Assembly (NCBI GenBank): GCA_013214525.1
Contig: JABSSG010000002.1
Coordinates: 1-63,083 of the forward strand
Origin: Rickettsiales bacterium
GTDB lineage: Bacteria > Pseudomonadota > Alphaproteobacteria > Rickettsiales > JABSSG01
Length of the DNA: 63,083 bases
Direction of reading: 5' to 3'
The notes beneath the pieces are model-generated. The model saw only the letters and a list, made by a program, of their open reading frames with translations, made no database searches and had not been told where the DNA came from. The translations under genes and the position numbers were made by a program. Positions 51,114 through 60,550 of this stretch are shown here, in pieces (position 1 is the first letter of the stretch; every line of letters starts with the position of its first letter).

Positions 51114-52121
51114 ATGCTTTCTATAGAATCAATAAATAATAATATAATACAATCTATTAATAACAATATAGTTCTGCCAACAAAAAATTATGTAACTGAA
51201 CATCCTTATATATCAGTTGGAACAGCAACATTAATCAATACAGCAATTTTTGGCCCAACTATAGCTTCAGCTATTGGTTTAGCTTTAATAAAACCACATC
51301 TAAAACCATATATAGAAAGCTACTTAGATAAATATCCATATGTATCACAAACGATAGGTATTGCATCAATTGGAGTGGGTATTTACTTTGGTGGAACAAA
51401 TATCTTGAATAATATACAAAATATATTTACATCCAAACTAGGATTAGGTCTAGTTGGTATTACAACAGCTTCATTTGGAATTGGTACTCATTACCTAGGA
51501 ATAAAAAAAACATCTAAAATGTATGAAGAATGCTTAGACCAAACTATATCAATTGAAATCTCAATTGATTATTTTTCTATGCCTGACCCTAATAGCATTT
51601 ATGCTCCAGCATTTGGATATTTTTCATCTTGCGTAATAAGAAAAATATCAAGAGATATTTATCTTGATGAAACAAGTAGTCATTCAAAACTTGCTACTGT
51701 CAGCTTTATAAGTGGTGCAATAGGAGGTAGCTTGAAATATGGTGCTAAAGCAATAGTTTTAGAAAACGAAGTACTTAAATATACATTAGTAGGAATCTTT
51801 AACCATGCAGGGTACGTCTCCATAACAGCATGTGTAAAAAGAGAAATTCTACCACTAAAAGTAGATGAGCTGTCTCCTTTTATAGTAGAGCCAATAGATG
51901 TAATAACAGGTGCTTTAGTTAATCTAAACAACATTGACTATAGTAACTTTAAAGCATCATTTGAAGCTGCCTCTGTGATGTATCTTTTTAGTGAACTTTT
52001 TTTACCGATTATAGAAGATTCTGCACCAAAAATATCCAATGTTTTTCTAAACTACACTGACAGTGGAGAAATAGATTTAGCTGGCAATAATGCAGATATA
52101 GAACCACACGACGAGCTTTGA
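51114..52121 (+). CDS. Multi-pass membrane protein ending in HDEL, unknown
   Basis: This 335-residue protein has GAGG before its ATG. Four or more hydrophobic glycine-rich segments lie between residues about 30 and 145 (ISVGTATLINTAIFGPTIAS, IGIASIGVGIYFGGTNIL, LGLGLVGITTASFGIGTHYL), with more around residues 190-300 (VSFISGAIGGSLKYGA). The C-terminus is DLAGNNADIEPHDEL then TGA. HDEL is the ER-retrieval signal of yeasts, plants and many protists. No family is recognised. The tail would matter only if the protein reached the host secretory pathway with its C-terminus in the lumen. It is preceded by repeat A6 and followed by a family A remnant. Confidence 0.6.
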   Translation: MLSIESINNNIIQSINNNIVLPTKNYVTEHPYISVGTATLINTAIFGPTIASAIGLALIKPHLKPYIESYLDKYPYVSQTIGIASIGVGIYFGGTNILNNIQNIFTSKLGLGLVGITTASFGIGTHYLGIKKTSKMYEECLDQTISIEISIDYFSMPDPNSIYAPAFGYFSSCVIRKISRDIYLDETSSHSKLATVSFISGAIGGSLKYGAKAIVLENEVLKYTLVGIFNHAGYVSITACVKREILPLKVDELSPFIVEPIDVITGALVNLNNIDYSNFKASFEAASVMYLFSELFLPIIEDSAPKISNVFLNYTDSGEIDLAGNNADIEPHDEL

Positions 52122-52145
52122 TTAAGATTAAAATAGTTATGTAGG

Positions 52146-52195
52146 TATACTCCTCGTACTTGAAAATATCGTAATCTTCAAGTAGGATTAGTATA
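52146..52195. repeat. Family A miniature copy (both ends, no middle)
   Basis: TATACTCCTCGTACTTGAAA and TCTTCAAGTAGGATTAGTATA are joined by about 10 nt, forming a near-perfect 50-nt hairpin. The left end is the CTCCTCG sub-type and the right end the CTAATCC/G sub-type, so the two sub-types can pair within one element. It sits immediately beyond the S9 peptidase stop and could terminate both converging genes. Confidence 0.75.
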
Positions 52196-52199
52196 ATCC

Positions 52200-54227
52200 T
52201 TACCTTTTCAAATCCTTTCCTTCTAATATCTCTATTGAAGATCCTTTAAAAGCATCGCCAATAGGCTCTGCTTCTCCACCTAGGTGCTGATTCAAAAATT
52301 TCTCTGTTATTGCAAAAAAAGACATTCTATTCTCAGGACGAGCAAAACCATGACCCTCATCTGGATAAAGCAAATACGTAACTGGAATTTTATTCTCTTT
52401 CATAGCTTTAACTATCTGATCTGACTCAGCTTGCTTAACACGTGGATCATTAGCCCCTTGACCAATTAATATAGGCTTTTTTATGTTTTTAACATAAGTA
52501 AGTGGAGACCTAGATTCCAAGAATTTTCTACCTTCTTCTGTATCAGGATCTCCGCCAAGCATTGTTAAAAACTGCCTATAAAAAGGTTTCCAATATTGAG
52601 GGATTGATCTGGCTAAAGTAATCAAATTAGAAGGACCAACTATATCAACAGCACAAGCAAAAACATCAGGAGTAAATGTCACTCCTACTAATGCTGCATA
52701 TCCTCCATAACTTCCACCAAATATACAAACTTTATCCTTAGTAGTAATTTTATTGTCAATTGCCCAATTTACAGCATCGAGCAAATCATCATGCATTTTT
52801 TTTGCCCACTGACCATCTCCAGCATTCATAAATTTTTTACCAAAACCACCAGAAGCCCTATAATTTACTGAAAGAACCGCATACCCCCTATTAGCTAACC
52901 ATTGATGAATATTATTTAAACCCCAATTATCCCTTATGCCCTTAGGCCCTCCATGTACAACCAACACTAATGGAACTGGTTTCATTGGAATAAAACTTTT
53001 GCTATCGTCCCTTGAATTTTGTGGGAGAGTTAAATAACTCACTAAGTCTAACCCATCTCGAGATTTAATTATCAGCGAATGCATTACTGAAAGATTATAT
53101 TTTTCTAAATCTTCTCTATTTGAAAATAAAAATTTCATTTTTTTGTGATGCCTATCATATAGATAATATGTTAAAGGTTTTGTATCTGATAAATACCCTA
53201 TAATCCAAAATTTATCCTCTAAATTACGACTAATTATACTTAATTCGGCATTCTGATTAAACTCGTTTAAATACTCTATATCTTCTCTAATTTCTTCATC
53301 TAAAACATGCTCTTTTCTTTTCAAAAAAGTATTATACACAACTTGCACTTTCTTTGTACGTGGATGAAATAAAACCTTACCTATATCAGTCTTTAAATCA
53401 TGATGTATTACGCTACTTCTCTTACTTTTCTGATCATATTTTATCAAAGCAGCTGTATTTCTTTTTAGAGAATCTGAAATATATACAATGTTACTTGTTT
53501 CTCCAAAACCAACTATAAAAGTACTATTTACATCCTCCATGGGAACTTCTAAAAATATTTCTAACTTAGAACCATTAACTTTATAAATAGTTTTAGAGCC
53601 ATCCTCATTATTTTTGGTGATAAAACGAACTGTATATTTTTTATTATCATCACTAACTTCAGTACTTATCGCTTGATCTTTATTTTCATAAAAAAGCTTC
53701 AATTCACCAGATATAATATCAGCCTCATATAAATCAAAATATCTCGGATCACGTTTATTAGTCCCTATAATAATTTTGTCTGGTATTTTTTCACTTGATT
53801 TAACTATGGTAGAACGTGATTTCTCAAATGGAGTTAGATCTTTAACATCTAAACTATTTATATTAACTCTATAAACATGCCAATTTTCATCCCCTTCATT
53901 ATCTTGAAGATATAAAATATGTTCATTATCATATGCCCAAAAATAATTTCTTATTCCCCTATCTTTATCATGAGTTATTGGCATTGCTTTATCTGGCTCA
54001 CTTCGATTTGCAACATAAATATTTAATACACCATTTCTTGCTGAAAGATATGCTATTTTTTTACCATCTGGACTTATCGAAACAGAAGCTTTATCTGGAT
54101 TACCAAACAAAACTTCTCTAGGGATTATGATATTGTTGTTTTTCATTTTATTTTCATATATAAGGAAAAAAGATGTTGCAATTAATATCACAACTACAAT
54201 CAATGTACTAAGGGTAAGTTTTCTCAT
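52200..54227 (-). CDS. S9-family serine peptidase (prolyl oligopeptidase type)
   Basis: This 675-residue protein starts with a hydrophobic signal or anchor (LTLSTLIVVVILIATSFFLI), then a beta-propeller region (residues about 35-390, repeated SPDGKKIAYLS-like blades) and a C-terminal alpha/beta-hydrolase. The catalytic Ser is in CIFGGSYGGYAALVG, the Asp in GQGANDPRVKQAES and the His in PDEGHGFARPENR. The ATG at 54227 is preferred over a TTG one codon earlier. It would cleave short peptides in the periplasm, perhaps for nutrient uptake. It is the acylaminoacyl-peptidase-like S9C group rather than true prolyl oligopeptidase. Confidence 0.9.
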   Translation of the reverse strand: MRKLTLSTLIVVVILIATSFFLIYENKMKNNNIIIPREVLFGNPDKASVSISPDGKKIAYLSARNGVLNIYVANRSEPDKAMPITHDKDRGIRNYFWAYDNEHILYLQDNEGDENWHVYRVNINSLDVKDLTPFEKSRSTIVKSSEKIPDKIIIGTNKRDPRYFDLYEADIISGELKLFYENKDQAISTEVSDDNKKYTVRFITKNNEDGSKTIYKVNGSKLEIFLEVPMEDVNSTFIVGFGETSNIVYISDSLKRNTAALIKYDQKSKRSSVIHHDLKTDIGKVLFHPRTKKVQVVYNTFLKRKEHVLDEEIREDIEYLNEFNQNAELSIISRNLEDKFWIIGYLSDTKPLTYYLYDRHHKKMKFLFSNREDLEKYNLSVMHSLIIKSRDGLDLVSYLTLPQNSRDDSKSFIPMKPVPLVLVVHGGPKGIRDNWGLNNIHQWLANRGYAVLSVNYRASGGFGKKFMNAGDGQWAKKMHDDLLDAVNWAIDNKITTKDKVCIFGGSYGGYAALVGVTFTPDVFACAVDIVGPSNLITLARSIPQYWKPFYRQFLTMLGGDPDTEEGRKFLESRSPLTYVKNIKKPILIGQGANDPRVKQAESDQIVKAMKENKIPVTYLLYPDEGHGFARPENRMSFFAITEKFLNQHLGGEAEPIGDAFKGSSIEILEGKDLKR

Positions 54228-54270
54228 CAAGTAAAATTATAGTCAATAAATATTAACAAAACAAATACTA

Positions 54271-55059
54271 ATGTTATCCCTCGGCAAGAAAACAGATTAT
54301 AAAACAGACTATAATCCATTATTATTGTTTGCTATTTCTCGCACAGAAAAACGTCAGCAAATAAATATTGATCCAAACTCCCTACCCTTTACAGGATATG
54401 ACTTATGGAATTGTTATGAGGTCACTTGGCTTAATGAAGATGGCAAACCAAAAATAGTTCTCTTACAATTGATTATCCCATGTAATTCACCATACCTAAT
54501 AGAATCTAAGTCTTTAAAACTCTATCTTGTATCTTTCAGTAACACCAAATTTTCATCAATAGAATCAGTCAAAAATACCATAAAACAAGATTTAGAAACT
54601 AAACTTTGTTCAAAAATTCAAGTTAAAACATTTAATATAAAGGATTCATATCAACATCCATTACCAATATTATATAAAGCAAAAACTTTAGATGTGCTAG
54701 ATATAACATGTAATGAATATGTTCCTAATAAAAATCTTTTATCAATAGAAAATAATCAAGTACAAGAAGTGCTCTATTCTGATTTGCTGAAATCAAATTG
54801 TCCTGTAACAAATCAACCAGACTATGCAACTATTTTCATCCAATATACAGGCAGGAAAATTAATCATTCAGGCTTATTAAAATATATAGTTTCATATAGA
54901 AACAAAACCGAATTTCATGAACAATGCGTTGAACAAATTTTTATAGATATTAAAGAAAAATGTATACCTGAAGAGTTAACTATCTATGCCAGATACAATA
55001 GACGTGGTGGAATAGACATTAATCCATTAAGAACAACTTCCCTTATACAAAATCATTAA
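54271..55059 (+). CDS. queF: NADPH-dependent 7-cyano-7-deazaguanine reductase (queF, long type)
   Basis: This 262-residue enzyme reduces preQ0 to preQ1 in queuosine tRNA synthesis. The long (type II) form is clear. An N-terminal unit with FTGYDLWNCYEVTWLN is followed by the catalytic half with LKSNCPVTNQPDYATIFIQY (active Cys and Asp), YRNKTEFHEQCVEQIFIDI (His/Glu) and the C-terminal YARYNRRGGIDINPLR for NADPH. The end overlaps the convergent ELM1-like gene by 17 nt. Other queuosine genes are not in the window, so preQ0 may come from elsewhere in the genome or from the host. Confidence 0.93.
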   Translation: MLSLGKKTDYKTDYNPLLLFAISRTEKRQQINIDPNSLPFTGYDLWNCYEVTWLNEDGKPKIVLLQLIIPCNSPYLIESKSLKLYLVSFSNTKFSSIESVKNTIKQDLETKLCSKIQVKTFNIKDSYQHPLPILYKAKTLDVLDITCNEYVPNKNLLSIENNQVQEVLYSDLLKSNCPVTNQPDYATIFIQYTGRKINHSGLLKYIVSYRNKTEFHEQCVEQIFIDIKEKCIPEELTIYARYNRRGGIDINPLRTTSLIQNH

Positions 55060-56050
55060 AACTGCAAATTTTTTCCTTCAATAATCTATTTTTAATTTTT
55101 TTTGCTATTAGCTCATTATTATTACAAAATATAGCTCTATTTGTACTCTTAGAAAGTCTTCCATTGAAGGTTTTTATTAAATTTTTGCTATTTAATGTAT
55201 GCAAAAATTCTTCGGTTTTTCCGAGAGATATATCAAAAAGCTCAAGTATATAAACAGGTTTTTCACAAGCACATGCTTCTGAAATCATATTAACCGAATC
55301 ATTAGTTACAAAAACCTTCTCAGCTAGAGCCAACATTGCAAAATATAGATTACCATCTTTTGAATTAGGAGTTGTAATATATACTTTATTATTCTTACTA
55401 AAATCATTCATCAAAGTTTTTGTTACTAAATTTGGTGTTCTTCTGGAGGTAGTAATCAAAACAGAACCCGAACATAACTTAATGATTTTCTTTATCTTAT
55501 TAAGCAAATCCTGTATTGCCTTATCACTCATCTTATATCTTTTAGTATTACCACCTATCAAAATTGTAAAATAAGGAGCAGAAAATTTAGTAAATTTTCT
55601 TTTATATTTTTTTAGTTCACTTATAAGCCTCTTTCTATTAACTAAATTTAGAGAAAAATCTGTTGTAATTACATTATCTCCTTTAATTGGATCATGCTGC
55701 ATTTTCACAATAAGATCAAAATACTTAGTGGAAATTCTAGGATCTTGTACATAGATACAATATGTTTTACCCTTTGTAGTTTTTTTTATATATAAAAGAA
55801 AAGGAATAACCCTACGACCACAGCCAATTATAACATCTGGCCATGGTTTTTCTAATTTATCACTATCACTAGATAAAAATCTTTTTAAAAAAATATGAGC
55901 AATTGACGGAATCAAAGAAAATGTAAAATTTGCTTTAAAGATTTTCTGTTTAATCTCTTTAAAACCAATTGCTTGTGCTAACCCAAGTGCTTGAGATACA
56001 GTGCCAGCACTACCATTAGTAATAACCCAACATGTTTTTATCTTACTCAT
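55043..56050 (-). CDS. ELM1-family protein (mitochondrial fission ELM1-like)
   Basis: This protein of about 335 residues is taken from ATG at 56050 (MSKIKTCWVITNGSAG); a hydrophobic extension upstream to 56122 is less likely. It matches the DUF1022/ELM1 family found in Alphaproteobacteria and plants: GTVSQALGLAQAIGF, WPDVIIGCGRRVIPFLLYI, CIYVQDPRISTKYFDLIVKM, FTILIGGNTKRYKMSD, LITTSRRTP and FVTNDSVNMISEACACEKPVYILEL. The two-lobed glycosyltransferase-like pattern suggests a nucleotide-sugar enzyme of lipopolysaccharide metabolism, but the bacterial role is not established. Confidence 0.85.
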   Translation of the reverse strand: MSKIKTCWVITNGSAGTVSQALGLAQAIGFKEIKQKIFKANFTFSLIPSIAHIFLKRFLSSDSDKLEKPWPDVIIGCGRRVIPFLLYIKKTTKGKTYCIYVQDPRISTKYFDLIVKMQHDPIKGDNVITTDFSLNLVNRKRLISELKKYKRKFTKFSAPYFTILIGGNTKRYKMSDKAIQDLLNKIKKIIKLCSGSVLITTSRRTPNLVTKTLMNDFSKNNKVYITTPNSKDGNLYFAMLALAEKVFVTNDSVNMISEACACEKPVYILELFDISLGKTEEFLHTLNSKNLIKTFNGRLSKSTNRAIFCNNNELIAKKIKNRLLKEKICSFNDFV

Positions 56051-56196
56051 TTGAAAACTAGGACATCTAAAACGCAGTGAGTATATCTCAAAAGCAAAAA
56101 AAGAACAAATTAAAAAAAACAATAGCTTTATTAACTATTTATTAACTAATTTGTTATAAATTATATACTATTTTGTAATATATTAAAATTTAGGTA

Positions 56197-56937
56197 ATGA
56201 GCATGAATATTCAAAAGAATTCATCTTTAGATATACATAAAGCAATTATCAATAAAAATATTAAAAAAATAAAGAACTTGCTTGAAAACAACGTTTCTCC
56301 TAACAAGCAAACAGGAAACTATAATACTCCCTTACATATAGCAGTACTCAAAGGAAACCTCTCAATTACAAAACTATTACAAAAATACCATGCTAATCCT
56401 AATTTAAAAAATACTCATGGTTCAACCCCTTTACATATTGCATTAGATAAAAAAAATAATTTTCCTATAATAAAACAACTATTAAAAATGGGTACCAACC
56501 CAAACTACTCGGATAGATACGGCAATACACCACTGCATATTGCCCTACGTAATCATAGAGATATAAAAGTAATACAAGCTCTATTAAAAGCAGGAGCAAA
56601 CCCTAATGCAGTCAATAATGATCTTGAAACACCACTAGCAATAGCAAAGAAGTTAAAAAACGACTCTTATATAAAAATCCTGCATTTACATAAAGCAAAA
56701 CTACACAATAGTAATATTTTTAAGTTGCTAAAAATCACTTTCCATACCATGCCTAAGCTCAAAAAACTTATATTTATAAGCTTTTCTAGCACTATAATAG
56801 CAGCTGCAATTATTCTCTCCACGTTAATATCAGAAATATGCTTCACAGGCATATTATTTGCTCTCCTTACAAGCTTAGCATTAGCTCTGATATTTTTAGG
56901 AGAACAGTATTATAAAATACAAAAAACAAAGAAATAA
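56197..56937 (+). CDS. Ankyrin-repeat protein with C-terminal membrane anchor
   Basis: This 246-residue protein has about four ankyrin repeats in residues 10-160. These include NTPLHIAVLKGNLSITKLLQ, GSTPLHIALDKKNNFPIIKQ, GNTPLHIALRNHRDIKVIQA and a last, weaker LETPLAIAKKLKN. Two hydrophobic helices (LIFISFSSTIIAAAIILSTL, FTGILFALLTSLALALIFLG) and a basic tail, YYKIQKTKK, follow. Ankyrin proteins with C-terminal hairpin anchors are typical of host-associated Alphaproteobacteria, some being secreted into host membranes. There is no signal peptide. Start is ATG 56197 or the second ATG at 56203, which is better placed for AGG. Function unknown. Confidence 0.85.
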   Translation: MSMNIQKNSSLDIHKAIINKNIKKIKNLLENNVSPNKQTGNYNTPLHIAVLKGNLSITKLLQKYHANPNLKNTHGSTPLHIALDKKNNFPIIKQLLKMGTNPNYSDRYGNTPLHIALRNHRDIKVIQALLKAGANPNAVNNDLETPLAIAKKLKNDSYIKILHLHKAKLHNSNIFKLLKITFHTMPKLKKLIFISFSSTIIAAAIILSTLISEICFTGILFALLTSLALALIFLGEQYYKIQKTKK

Positions 56938-57343
56938 CTTTCTCCTAAAACGCTACATGCAAACCTCTTTCAAAACTAAACTTACTGAAATTCAAGATAG
57001 TAAACTGTAAATGTTCATCAAATGGATTCCTACTAACATAAATATTAGTACTATTTAATCATGCATTGCATTTGTAAATAAAGCTACTATCTTCGCTTAA
57101 AAACACCTCAAATATCACCAATATTCTGGGTTCTTACACTTCCACATTCTATATTGACAGCACTCATAATATACTGTAAAGTATTTTGAATACTAATTGT
57201 GATTTGTCAAGGTTACTATCGTATAATATGTCTTTTCTATATCATTCATTGCACATTTTCTTTTCTTTTTACTGTTGTAAGTAATTCACGTATTTCTTTT
57301 TTTACATTCATTTTTTAACCCAATTAATATTTAAGTAATATAC
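56938..57343. other. Intergenic region with a decayed family A fragment
   Basis: This 406-nt gap contains 57076-57128 (AAGCTACTATCTTCGCTTAA, AACACCTCAAATATCACCAA), a decayed inner piece of family A matching copy A5 without its ends. On the minus strand a 21-codon frame (MNVKKEIRELLTTVKRKENV, 57247-57312) is probably chance or debris. The right part must hold the promoter of the gltP-like gene. Nothing else is visible. Confidence 0.4.
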
Positions 57344-58549
57344 ATGCACATTCATCTTACTAAAAACCAGACTTCATTTATGTTTATTTCTTTAGCACTG
57401 GGAATAATATTAGGAATGATTGGCTCTGATACAATCACTATTATTGCCAATTATTTTGTAAAAGCGTTTATAAATTTAATGAAATTTATTAGTTTGCCCA
57501 TAATTTTTCTTTCCATAACATCTGCTATTTCAAAGTTACAAGATAGAAGAGCATTCAAGAACTTAATAAGTAAAACTTTAAAATATACCTTAGCAACGAC
57601 AGTAATTGCGGCTATCATAGCTATGGTTGTATATCAAATTTTTAATCCAGCTCTAACGAATCATGCCACTGGTTTACCCTTAACGGAAACAAAAGATTCT
57701 CCTATAGGAGAGTATCTTATTAACATTATACCTTCGAATTTTATAGGAGCATTCAATGATAATAATACTATGGCTGTAGTATCAGCCTCTCTTTTGTTAG
57801 GCATTACCTCATTATTCTTAGAGGACAAGCATAAACAATCCTTGCATAATTTTTTTTCTGCTTTCTTTGTACTTTTCATGAAAATAGCAACATTTATTAT
57901 AGCCGTGATTCCCTTGGTACTCTGGGCTTTTATAGTGACATTTATCAATGAAATTAAGGGAGGTTTCGAAATAGTAAACCTATTGTACTATATGCTTGCC
58001 ATTATTTTGGCAAATTTTTTACAAGCTGTGATTATCTTACCTATATTTCTCAAGAGCAAAGGAATATCGCCAATTGCTACAGCAAAAAGCATGTTTCCAG
58101 CTTTGATAACAGGTTTTTTCTCAAAATCATCAAGTATTACGATGCCTTCTACGTTGCATTGTATAGAAAATAATTTGAAAGTGGATAAAAGAATTTCATC
58201 AATTACTATACCACTTTGCACGACTATAAATATGAATGCATGTGCCGCATTTATTTATATAACAGTAATATTTGTTGCAGAAAGCAATGGGGTTGTGTTT
58301 ACAACTGTCGATTATATTATGTGGATATTCCTTGCAACAATTGCAGCAATAGGAAATGCTGGTGTTCCTATGGGTTGTTTTTTTATGGCTTCTGCTTATT
58401 TGGTAAACATTGGAGTATCTACTTATCTAATGGGCATTATTTTACCATTTTATGCTATATTAGATATGTTTGAAACATCAATTAATATATGGTCAGACGC
58501 TTGTATTACAACAATACTTGATAGAGAAAACCAAACACTAAAATTATAA
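57344..58549 (+). CDS. gltP: DAACS-family dicarboxylate/amino acid:cation symporter
   Basis: This 401-residue inner-membrane carrier belongs to the glutamate/aspartate (EAAT/GltP) fold. About eight helices and two re-entrant hairpins are present. SKSSSITMPSTLHCIENNL is HP1 with the serine-rich stretch, TTINMNACAAFIYITVIFVA includes the NMDGT-like motif altered to NMNAC, and IAAIGNAGVPMGCFFMASA is HP2. ILDMFETSINIWSDACITTI is the substrate-binding helix 8. The altered NMDGT suggests changed ion coupling or substrate. It would import glutamate, aspartate or dicarboxylates. Confidence 0.87.
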   Translation: MHIHLTKNQTSFMFISLALGIILGMIGSDTITIIANYFVKAFINLMKFISLPIIFLSITSAISKLQDRRAFKNLISKTLKYTLATTVIAAIIAMVVYQIFNPALTNHATGLPLTETKDSPIGEYLINIIPSNFIGAFNDNNTMAVVSASLLLGITSLFLEDKHKQSLHNFFSAFFVLFMKIATFIIAVIPLVLWAFIVTFINEIKGGFEIVNLLYYMLAIILANFLQAVIILPIFLKSKGISPIATAKSMFPALITGFFSKSSSITMPSTLHCIENNLKVDKRISSITIPLCTTINMNACAAFIYITVIFVAESNGVVFTTVDYIMWIFLATIAAIGNAGVPMGCFFMASAYLVNIGVSTYLMGIILPFYAILDMFETSINIWSDACITTILDRENQTLKL

Positions 58550-58658
58550 CATTATGTTGCATCTGTTAAAAACAAGACTCTAATTCATAAATTTTATGAA
58601 TTCCCTCTTTCGAGGAAATCACGATATATGTTAGGTCAAACCTACTTAAAGCAAGATA

Positions 58659-59480
58659 TCAAATTTGAAAAATATATGTTGGTATGCTAGAATCTTGATT
58701 ATTAAAGGAACTCTGAATTTTTCTTTGCTCTGAAAATAAAAATAGTGAATCTATGCCAAAAGTTTTTGCTCCTTTAATATCTGTAGAAAGTGAATCTCCT
58801 ACTGCGATTGCTTTTTGTTTTGCTATACCATTTTTGATTAAAAATTTATCAATGAAAAATTCATAAATTTCTTTATAAGGCTTACCAAAATACATCACTT
58901 TGCCACCTAATTGTTCAAATTTTTTTGCAAAATATCCAGGTGTATACATTATTTTATCTCCATGCGGTGCAGTAATATCAGGATTAAAACAAACTAGAAT
59001 ACATTGATTATTTATTGCATGTTTTAACGCTATATCACATGTATTTATTTGATTTTGATCTGTTGTTGAAAAAGTTAAAATGATGCAAGTAGATTTTTTT
59101 AAATCATCAGTTAACTCTATATCTGCAAGTGTTTTGGCAATGCTATTGGAATTACCTAAATTATAAAAAACATGCTTATTCTTAAACTCACTATTGAGCC
59201 TTAAAAATAATCTAAAATATTCACCAGACGTAAAGATTTGTTCCTCTTTTTGTGCAGAAAACCCACGCAGTCTCAACTCTTCTCTTACTAATTCCGGTAT
59301 TCTTTGAGAGTTAGAAAGAAATGTAATTTTTTTATTTTTTCTACGAAGGTGGTAAATGAAGTCTATTGTTCGATTAATCAGAGAAGTGCCGTCATAAATG
59401 ACACCGTATATATCAAAAATGAAACAATCATAACGGTCTGCTAAAGTTTCTAATGAGGATAATGGTATAGCTTTATCCAT
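58659..59480 (-). CDS. HAD hydrolase, subfamily IIA (TIGR01459-like)
   Basis: This 273-residue HAD phosphatase has motif I CFIFDIYGVIYDG (the second Asp replaced by Tyr, as in DIYGV for DxDGV), motif II FLSNSQR, motif III Lys in GKPYKEIYEF and motif IV AVGDSLSTDIKGAKTFGID. TIGR01459 proteins are restricted mainly to Alphaproteobacteria and have no settled substrate. The missing second Asp of motif I normally acts as general acid/base, so activity may be altered; some family members do show this. It forms a minus-strand neighbour of the following membrane gene. Confidence 0.85.
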   Translation of the reverse strand: MDKAIPLSSLETLADRYDCFIFDIYGVIYDGTSLINRTIDFIYHLRRKNKKITFLSNSQRIPELVREELRLRGFSAQKEEQIFTSGEYFRLFLRLNSEFKNKHVFYNLGNSNSIAKTLADIELTDDLKKSTCIILTFSTTDQNQINTCDIALKHAINNQCILVCFNPDITAPHGDKIMYTPGYFAKKFEQLGGKVMYFGKPYKEIYEFFIDKFLIKNGIAKQKAIAVGDSLSTDIKGAKTFGIDSLFLFSEQRKIQSSFNNQDSSIPTYIFQI

Positions 59481-59524
59481 GAGTTTGTTTATCTATATGA
59501 TATTTAAAAGTCAGAACTTTCAGC

Positions 59525-60376
59525 CTAACCCCTTCTCTTCAGTAAGTTCTTCCATTTAAGATGAAAAAGCAAAGTAAAAAACACCCAAAATAACATTAAC
59601 GCTATAATTGCCGTAAGGAGAAGCTTATCATAATCTGTAGATAATCCTAACAATTTTTTATCAATAATATTAAATTTGAGTGCATATAATACGCTACCCA
59701 TGCAAACACCACATAAAGATATTCTATTTCTTATATTATTTTCAGGCAACCAAATAAAATCTACTATATGAGCTACAACCAAATGAAATATCAGAAAAGA
59801 TATTTCAAAATAAAGCACAATAAAAATAGTTTCAAAAATACTTCTATCACGAGATATTGTCATTAATACTATTAACACAGCTACAAAACAAACTATATTA
59901 AATATCAAAAATAACTTAAATAAGTCTTTATATTCAAGACAAGTTTTTAAAAATTTTATAAGATTTCTCATAAAATGAGATCTAGCCAAAATGATAATTA
60001 CAAACCAATAAGTAATTGCTAATACTATATGATACAAAAACAAATAAAAAACTTCCTTTCTAAAAAGTAAATACTTAGAAAATAAAGCAATTATATACAA
60101 AAAAAACACTGAGAATAAAGATCCGTAAAAAATTGATAATCTACGCACATATAGCTCTTTAAACTGAGTTCTATACCTAAACCATTCATAGAATTTTGCA
60201 ACTATGCTTGTAACAAACACCAATAATGCTTGATTTTTCATGAAATAAAAATAATCATGCACCTGAAGTCTTTTTACGTAAAACAAAATTAAACAAACAC
60301 CAAGTAATACTAAATTAAGTTTTACAAACCCTTCCAATAAAATCGAAAAATTAATTCTACTTCTAATACTCCCCAT
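59525..60376 (-). CDS. Multi-pass membrane protein of unknown function
   Basis: This 283-residue hydrophobic protein has about eight predicted membrane segments (FVKLNLVLLGVCLILFYVKR, LLVFVTSIVAKFYEWFRYR, IFYGSLFSVFFLYIIALFSK, LFLYHIVLAITYWFVIIILA, and others to LLLTAIIALMLFWVFFTLLF). There are many Phe and Tyr residues and short Arg/Lys-rich loops. I recognise no family. It is separated by about 44 nt from the HAD gene on the same strand, so the two may be cotranscribed. ATG at 60376. Confidence 0.65.
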   Translation of the reverse strand: MGSIRSRINFSILLEGFVKLNLVLLGVCLILFYVKRLQVHDYFYFMKNQALLVFVTSIVAKFYEWFRYRTQFKELYVRRLSIFYGSLFSVFFLYIIALFSKYLLFRKEVFYLFLYHIVLAITYWFVIIILARSHFMRNLIKFLKTCLEYKDLFKLFLIFNIVCFVAVLIVLMTISRDRSIFETIFIVLYFEISFLIFHLVVAHIVDFIWLPENNIRNRISLCGVCMGSVLYALKFNIIDKKLLGLSTDYDKLLLTAIIALMLFWVFFTLLFHLKWKNLLKRRG

Positions 60377-60550
60377 TTACCTAATATTAAATTATCTTTC
60401 CCTAATAACCCTGATAATACTAAAAAACTTAAATAATAAAATAAATCTTTTTTTATAACTTTATGAATATATACTTACCACACTAGCTAAAAAACTAATT
60501 GTTTGAGACATATAACAATTTTAATTATACATTAATTTAATTAAATAATA

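Noticed and set aside
57661..58473. Several frames on both strands within the gltP-like gene
   Set aside because: All overlap a clear 401-residue transporter and show no family match.
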